A stretch of DNA of 64,000 nucleotides from Oopsacas minuta (taxonomy: Eukaryota > Porifera > Hexactinellida > Lyssacinosida > Leucopsacidae). Below the pieces are notes generated by a model that worked only from the letters and a program-made list of their open reading frames with translations, was not told the origin of the DNA and did no database searches. Below, in pieces: positions 59,262 through 64,000 of the stretch. The stretch covers positions 211,084 through 275,083 of the forward strand of contig JAKMXF010000315.1 in assembly GCA_024704765.1 (NCBI GenBank), given 5' to 3'. Within the stretch, counting starts at the first letter, position 1. The number at the start of each line of letters is the position of its first letter. The position numbers and the translations under genes are program-made.

Positions 59262-60076
59262 TTTAGTTGCTAATATATATAGTATTACTTTGTTAAGAAT
59301 AGTTACATTATACACTCTTACATCACATACTTGGTAAATGTTAGCATAAGCTATTCTAAGGGATATTGAAACTAGTAAATGCGCCCATATTGCCTCGAAT
59401 AACTGCCCCTAGGGCATAGGGTAGCTTGAAATAAATACTCACCCCGGCTAACATTAGAAGTTATGTAGTGTTGTTAACAGAATACTTGTTGTTTATTGTT
59501 AACGACATACTATTATTAGCTATGAACAGTAACAATTACAACTTCCGTTGGACAATAACAGCTATTGCCGGGCTGTTTCTATTCCTGTCGTATTGATGTT
59601 GTGATCCCTGTGTAAGCGCAGGAAGTATTTCAGATCATACATATTTACAAATAATTTTACACAAACGAGCTGAAGAACTAGTTCAACGAAGAGATTACTA
59701 TTTGCAGACAGTTTACATGCAAACGGACCGAAACAATAATACAGAAAAAGTCCCACTGCAACAATTCAACTTGTGCTTTTAACATCAGCCCAGACCCAGG
59801 AGCAACCATGACACTATCTAATCCCGTTCATCTATCGCTAGCGTATAGACTCAAAGGTCCCTAAAACAGCAAACGCGTTTGCACCTGGATAACAACATGA
59901 ATACTAAGTTGGATCCGGTCATTTGCAGCTAGAAAATGGGTGAATAAACGTATTAATTATGAAGGTTGTGGCATGCCTCCTTTTGTTGCTTCTAGGGTTT
60001 CTGAAGCCAGTGCGATAAAATGACAAGCAAGGGAGCCAGTTCTACTTAGGTTAAATATATAAATTTGGGACATTTC
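59262..60076. other. Merlin internal non-coding region (3')
   Basis: Sequence between the transposase stop and the right TIR. No supportable gene. Confidence 0.5.
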
Positions 60077-60666
60077 TGAGCAACAAATGAATCCTAGTTA
60101 AGATATCTTTGAAATGTACTTGATGATTATTTGGCAACATTAATAGTGCATAACACCTATTGTTAGGATAGCTAGATGTGGGCCAAGTGGTATTTTTTGG
60201 CTAGATGAGGCCAAGACCTACCGTTTTCCTTTTTAAAGCTAAGCGATGCGAATTATAGTTTTCGAGATATACGGTGTGACCAGGTTTTCGCCCCTTTGGG
60301 AACCAGGCCACACCAGGTTTAAATTGACCGTTCTTAATAGCAATAACTACAAATTACGCAAACTAATAAATTCATAAAAGAATCAATCAACTGACGCAAG
60401 CGTTGATAACCGCAAGATTGATTATATGTGCATTCCTATGGTAGTTTGTATAGAATTCATCAGCATTATTTCAGTATAGTAGCTAATACAATTTTCTCCA
60501 TAGGATTTGGCTTATTTAGGAGATTTTTCGTAACTTCGTCAGTTTCCATCCGATTTTTGAGTTCGAAAGCTCTATCAGCTTCTTTCAACGAGTTCCTCAA
60601 CGGTGCATATAGCGATTTTTGACTACATTAAAAAAGTTAGGGCGTGTCGGATTCTATAGTTGTACC
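60077..60666 (-). repeat. Merlin right TIR
   Basis: 590 bp inverted copy of the left TIR and the uninterrupted version of it. Ends TCTATAGTTGTACC before CCACTTCC. Confidence 0.95.
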
Positions 60667-60775
60667 CCACTTCCTTTATTAGCAAAATCACTAAATATGT
60701 TTCTCTATTAACTTTATACTTTACTCAATGAGTATTTCTCCTTGATTTTCAATTCTATGCCCTTGATTAGTCAAA

Positions 60776-61930
60776 ATGTCAAAGATACCCAAATTGACAA
60801 AGATTTATGCTATAATGGCACTGACTGACATATTGTCTGAGTTTCGTTCAGTTACAGGTGAATATGCTGGAGCTGTATTTTCATGGCATGGAAAGCTTGT
60901 CTCTTTGGGTCCAGGAAAATTTCAAAACTATATTACTGGGAATACCGATGAAATATCAAGAACTCTATTGTCAAACCAAATATCTACAAGTACGTCAGCG
61001 TCATCAAAGCCTGTGCGTGATCACGAAATCCACAAGCTATTAGGTGGAGATATATCTAGCTATAATGTACAGAAACTGTGAAGATTTGTTTCTGTGATTA
61101 TATAAGTATCAACTGGTGAGTCAACTGTGTGAATTTATATAATTATGAGTCACTGATTATATATCTCTGTATTTTAAGGAAAAGTATGTTTTTTTGGAAT
61201 GATCCTCCTCTCTAACCACCTTTTTGGCCCGAAAGAGCCCCTTTCGAAAACATAAAAAGCGCATGTAATATTCATCTACTTATGTTAATAGAGTCATATA
61301 AAGATTACTCTATGAACGCGCGAGTTTCATTTTGCCCTCAATCTCATAAGCCTCCAAGCTCTACTCAAGCATTGCGACATGATATCTACCATGACCGGTC
61401 TAGATTTCCTCTTGATTTCGCTACAGATGTAATACATCAAGAATCTGATGTAGACACTAGTGATGATTCCTTCGATGAACTTTTTCAGCAACGCGTTATT
61501 GCTTCGAACAAACCCTATTCCAGATCCTCAAACACCTACCCCAACATCCAGTCTGGTGACATTACTCGGAGTTAAGCCATTGGATCCTATTCAAATAATC
61601 ACTCCTTCCATTAGTTCAAATGAGAAAAACTTGTCAATTTCAGAATTGTCAAGTTATAATACTTTTCTAACAGGCACCACCATTAATTCATTCTGTGTAA
61701 GTCTATTATACATTGAAATTCAAATCAGTTTTGTTTGTAAATATTCTCATACCATATATGTATTTGCAGACATTATTGAAGAAGAATTTCCCACATTTCA
61801 GGGACTTCAGGGTACTATTCTCTCCGGAGTGAGTTTCTCATTTTGGAATTTTTTTTTAATTGTAAATCAATATTTCATATTTAATTTATTCTTAGAATCT
61901 TCAATTCGTCAAATCTCCTTGTCCTAGTAT
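60776..61930 (+). CDS. hypothetical spliced gene, unknown function
   Basis: I do not recognise the product. 60776-61081 is an open frame from ATG (MSKIPKLTKIYAIMALTDIL; GEYAGAVFSWHGKLVSLGPG). A second frame from 61282 carries an acidic stretch DTSDDSFDELFQQ and overlaps another from 61460 that includes PDPQTPTPTSSLVTLLGV and SISELSSYNTFLTGT. GTAAGT near 61690 and TATTTGCAG ending 61769 would bound an intron of about 80 bases, followed by an exon DIIEEEFPTFQGLQG and a GTGAGT donor near 61826. Compact introns suggest a real or recently decayed host gene. The overlapping frames point to a frameshift or misjudged exon edges. The Merlin element ends only 110 bases upstream. Confidence 0.3.
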
Positions 61931-61934
61931 ACAG

Positions 61935-62190
61935 CTGCATCACGATGGCGCACTTCACTGAGTTCGCTCCAGTATTGATGTTGAAGGGATGTAACTTCAT
62001 ATGATTCGCTATTTACTGTGAGAATTACTGGTGAATTAACTGTATAATTGGCCTTTCTATATGAGAATGATGCTGATCAGAGCTGAAGCACCCTTGCTCT
62101 AATTCAGCAGCAAAGAGGTGGCCCGGAGTGTGGTTTACTTGCAGCTGCAGTCTGTTTGACACTAGCAACAGGAGGCGAGCCGACCCAAGT
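61935..62190. other. no gene recognised
   Basis: Short stretch up to the Tc1-like element, without supportable features. Confidence 0.4.
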
Positions 62191-62193
62191 ATA

Positions 62194-63538
62194 CAGGGTG
62201 TAACAAAAGTCTTGGCCGGTTCTCAATTGTAGATGGATTTAATGTATACTAGTAATTATAGCATACAACGGAAATGCTAATTGACTGATAGTTACTATAT
62301 AGTAACTACATTTATATTATAGGCATATTGAATACCTTCAACACTGCTCTCGAATTTCTTTTAGCATATTTACCTTACCAGTTCTTTTCGGGAAGATGAA
62401 TGTCTGTGATCACGGAGTCGAGCTCCGTTCTAAAGCAATTGGGAAGCTTGAAGGAGACATTACTCAAAAAGAGGTAGCTAAACTTCTAGATGTTGGAATA
62501 AGATCAGTACGGAGATGGTGGAGTCAACACAAATGCGGTGAGACTATGGAGACTAAGCCTCGATCTGGACGACCTCAAATTTTGAAACGGGTATCATGAG
62601 TTGTGATTAAGAAATCCTTGGAGAAAGGAGGTAATCAACCCGAAAATTGTCGAGGAGACTATCCATCAAAGGAAACTCCATATTTCACATCACAATTCAG
62701 CGGCACTTGACACAAAGGCTTGATGCCAGACCCTATGAACGTCCCAAATGGCCAAAAGTTACACAAAAAATCAACGAAAATCGATTGAAATTCGCTCGGG
62801 ATCATGAGAATTGGTCTTTCGAAGATTGGAATAAGGTGTTCTCGTCTGATGAATCACCCTTTGAGTTATTTCATTCGCCAAACCTGACAGAATGATCGAG
62901 TATGGGCAATTGGTTCACAAAATATTGAGTCTATTTTTCAGGTCAAATTCCCAGCGAAATTATGGTCTGGGGAATGATGTTACACAGAGCGCTGTCAGAA
63001 CTGCACATTCTACCCCAAAAACAGACTGTCGATGGAGCCTAATATAGGAACGAAATATTGAAGAAAACCTGCCTGGATGCGATCGCTCGTAAGGCTAAAA
63101 AGGGGTCCGTTATTGAGAGGTCCATGTTGGAAAACATGTCAGAATTTCTGTTCATGCAGGATGGTGCCCCCGCACACACAGTCAATGTCACGCAGCAGTG
63201 GTGTTCAGAGAAGTTCCCTCGATTTTCGAAGAAAGGAGAGTGGCCAGCTAACTCCTCCGACTTGAATCCGATTGAAAATCTTTGGGGTATTATATATGAA
63301 CGGTGGGATGAAATGGGGAAGGTCACCACGATTCAGACCCTAATTGCAAACCTAAAAATGGCATGGAAGACGATTTCACCGAACTTATTTCGAAACCTGG
63401 TGAATGGGATGCCTAATCGAATGAAATTAGTTTTAGAAAGAGATGGTGATTATATTGGTAAATAATTAGATATGTGACCTTGAAATATTTTATGTGGGCC
63501 ACCATAATACAACCGGACAAGACTTTTGTCACACCCTG
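62194..63538 (+). mobile_element. Tc1-like element, DD37E-type, full length
   Basis: TIRs of about 28 bp: the left starts CAGGGTGTAACAAAAGTCTT and the reverse complement of the right starts CAGGGTGTGACAAAAGTCTT. TA flanks both ends (62192-62193 and 63539-63540). The length of 1345 bp is almost the same as that of the relic at 2117-3458, whose ends share CAGG.TGTAAC. The transposase is better preserved than in that copy. Confidence 0.95.
62396..63465 (+). pseudogene. Tc1-like (DD37E) transposase with stops and frame changes
   Basis: Three segments. 62396-62599 is the DNA-binding part (TQKEVAKLLDVGIRSVRRWW, then PRSGRPQIL) ending in TGA. 62647-62895 has PYERPKWPKV and FSSDESPFELF with the first aspartate. 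63058-63465 has FMQDGAPAHTVNVTQQW with the second aspartate and NSSDLNPIENLWG with the glutamate, 37 residues later. The C-terminus NGMPNRMKLVLERDGDYIGK matches that of the relic at 2367-3413. The DD37E spacing separates it from classic Tc1 DD34E. The stop after the HTH part and a frame change near 62895-63050 inactivate it. Confidence 0.9.
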
Positions 63539-63540
63539 TA

Positions 63541-64000
63541 CTGGAACCAGTCAAGAATAAGATCTCACCTAACTGATTGTTTCAACTGCGAAATTTTTAC
63601 ACCCTTTCCTAAGATAGAAAGCATAGTATTGCGATCTCACCTGAGTACTAATATTGGGACAGATTTAAAGAGAAAGTGATGGTGTTTGTGTCATCTACCC
63701 AGTTGCGCCTCAAAAAATATGATTGAATGTCCCAAATGTCTTAAATGGTTCCACAAACCAGGTGTAGGACTTGAAAAATATTGACAAAGACATCGATAAC
63801 TTTTATTGTCACAATTATCGTGAGTCTCCTAACAAATAAACTATTTTCATATATTATTATTTTGTGATACAATATGTTGATTCACAAACAAGCTAGAAAA
63901 TTTCTTGTAGTGAGGAATATATTAACAATTCGTATTAATGCGATTTGTGTTGCTATCCTTCTTAGTGATGAAAACAACTGCTCGCAAATTTGTGGGTTAG
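63541..64000. other. no gene recognised
   Basis: AT-rich end of the window without supportable features. Confidence 0.4.

Larger units (their letters stand above)
52081..60666 (+). mobile_element. Merlin DNA transposon with 590 bp TIRs, containing a nested gypsy element
   Basis: The ends are inverted copies starting GGTACAACTATAGAATCCGA. CCACTTCC flanks both ends exactly (52073-52080 and 60667-60674), an 8 bp duplication as expected for Merlin. The TIRs run 590 bp: left 52081-52263 plus 56983-57391, right 60077-60666. The outer 180 bases differ at one position. Inside lies an intact Merlin transposase. A 4.7 kb LTR retrotransposon splits the left TIR; without it the element is 3867 bp. Identical flanks, near-identical arms and intact ORF argue for recent mobility. 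Confidence 0.96.

Noticed and set aside
1-64000. tRNA, rRNA, CRISPR arrays, bacterial operons
   Set aside because: No cloverleaf, ribosomal or regularly spaced repeat signature was seen; content is eukaryotic nuclear DNA.

Overview
This window is gene-poor, AT-rich animal nuclear DNA, probably from an invertebrate. The only recognisable host gene is the 3' half of a 20S proteasome beta-4 subunit gene (psmb4-like): two exons joined by consensus GT-AG sites across a 7.7 kb intron (23640-31852). A second, hypothetical spliced gene may lie at 60776-61930. Nearly everything else is transposable elements of many ages. The eukaryotic introns, the absence of bacterial operons, and the mix of maT/mariner, DD37E Tc1-like, hAT, Merlin, RAG1/Transib-like, Ty3/gypsy and LINE sequences fit an invertebrate (arthropod-like at best); the species is not determinable from the sequence alone.

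Layout. 1-9 kb: Tc1-like relic (2117-3458), an old relic of an unclassified transposon gene split by a mariner relic (about 4860-6520), and a small inverted-repeat element near 8.2-8.65 kb. 9.5-10.8 kb: DD37D-type mariner. 11.7-14.5 kb: a 2752 bp DNA transposon with nearly identical terminal inverted repeats (TIRs) of about 225 bp, a 4 bp target duplication and an unclassified transposase-like protein. 15.6-16.7 kb: mariner DD34D relic. 17395-20719: a complete RAG1-like (Transib superfamily) transposon relic whose ends start with the V(D)J heptamer CACAGTG and are flanked by a perfect 5 bp duplication TTAGG. 22.5 kb: Merlin-TIR-like debris. 23.6-31.9 kb: psmb4 3' exons, with a hAT relic in the intron. 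32.1-34.6 kb and 41.4-43.3 kb: further hAT relics; 39.3-41.3 kb: a LINE relic. 43.9-46.2 kb: an intact hAT element inserted in a mariner; 46.6-48.0 kb: mariner; 48.3-49.4 kb: old gypsy integrase relic; 50.0-50.9 kb: a foldback MITE.

52081-60666 is a nested structure. A Merlin transposon (590 bp TIRs, intact 308-codon transposase, perfect 8 bp duplication CCACTTCC) carries a 4.7 kb Ty3/gypsy retrotransposon with identical LTRs inside its left TIR. 62194-63538 holds a second DD37E Tc1-like element.

Functionally, each element is a self-contained mobilisation unit of transposase plus cognate ends. The youngest by structure are the gypsy element, Merlin, the hAT at 43.9 kb and the 4 bp-duplication transposon. 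The strongest discovery candidates are the RAG1-like transposon with exact heptamer ends and the unclassified transposon at 11.7-14.5 kb.
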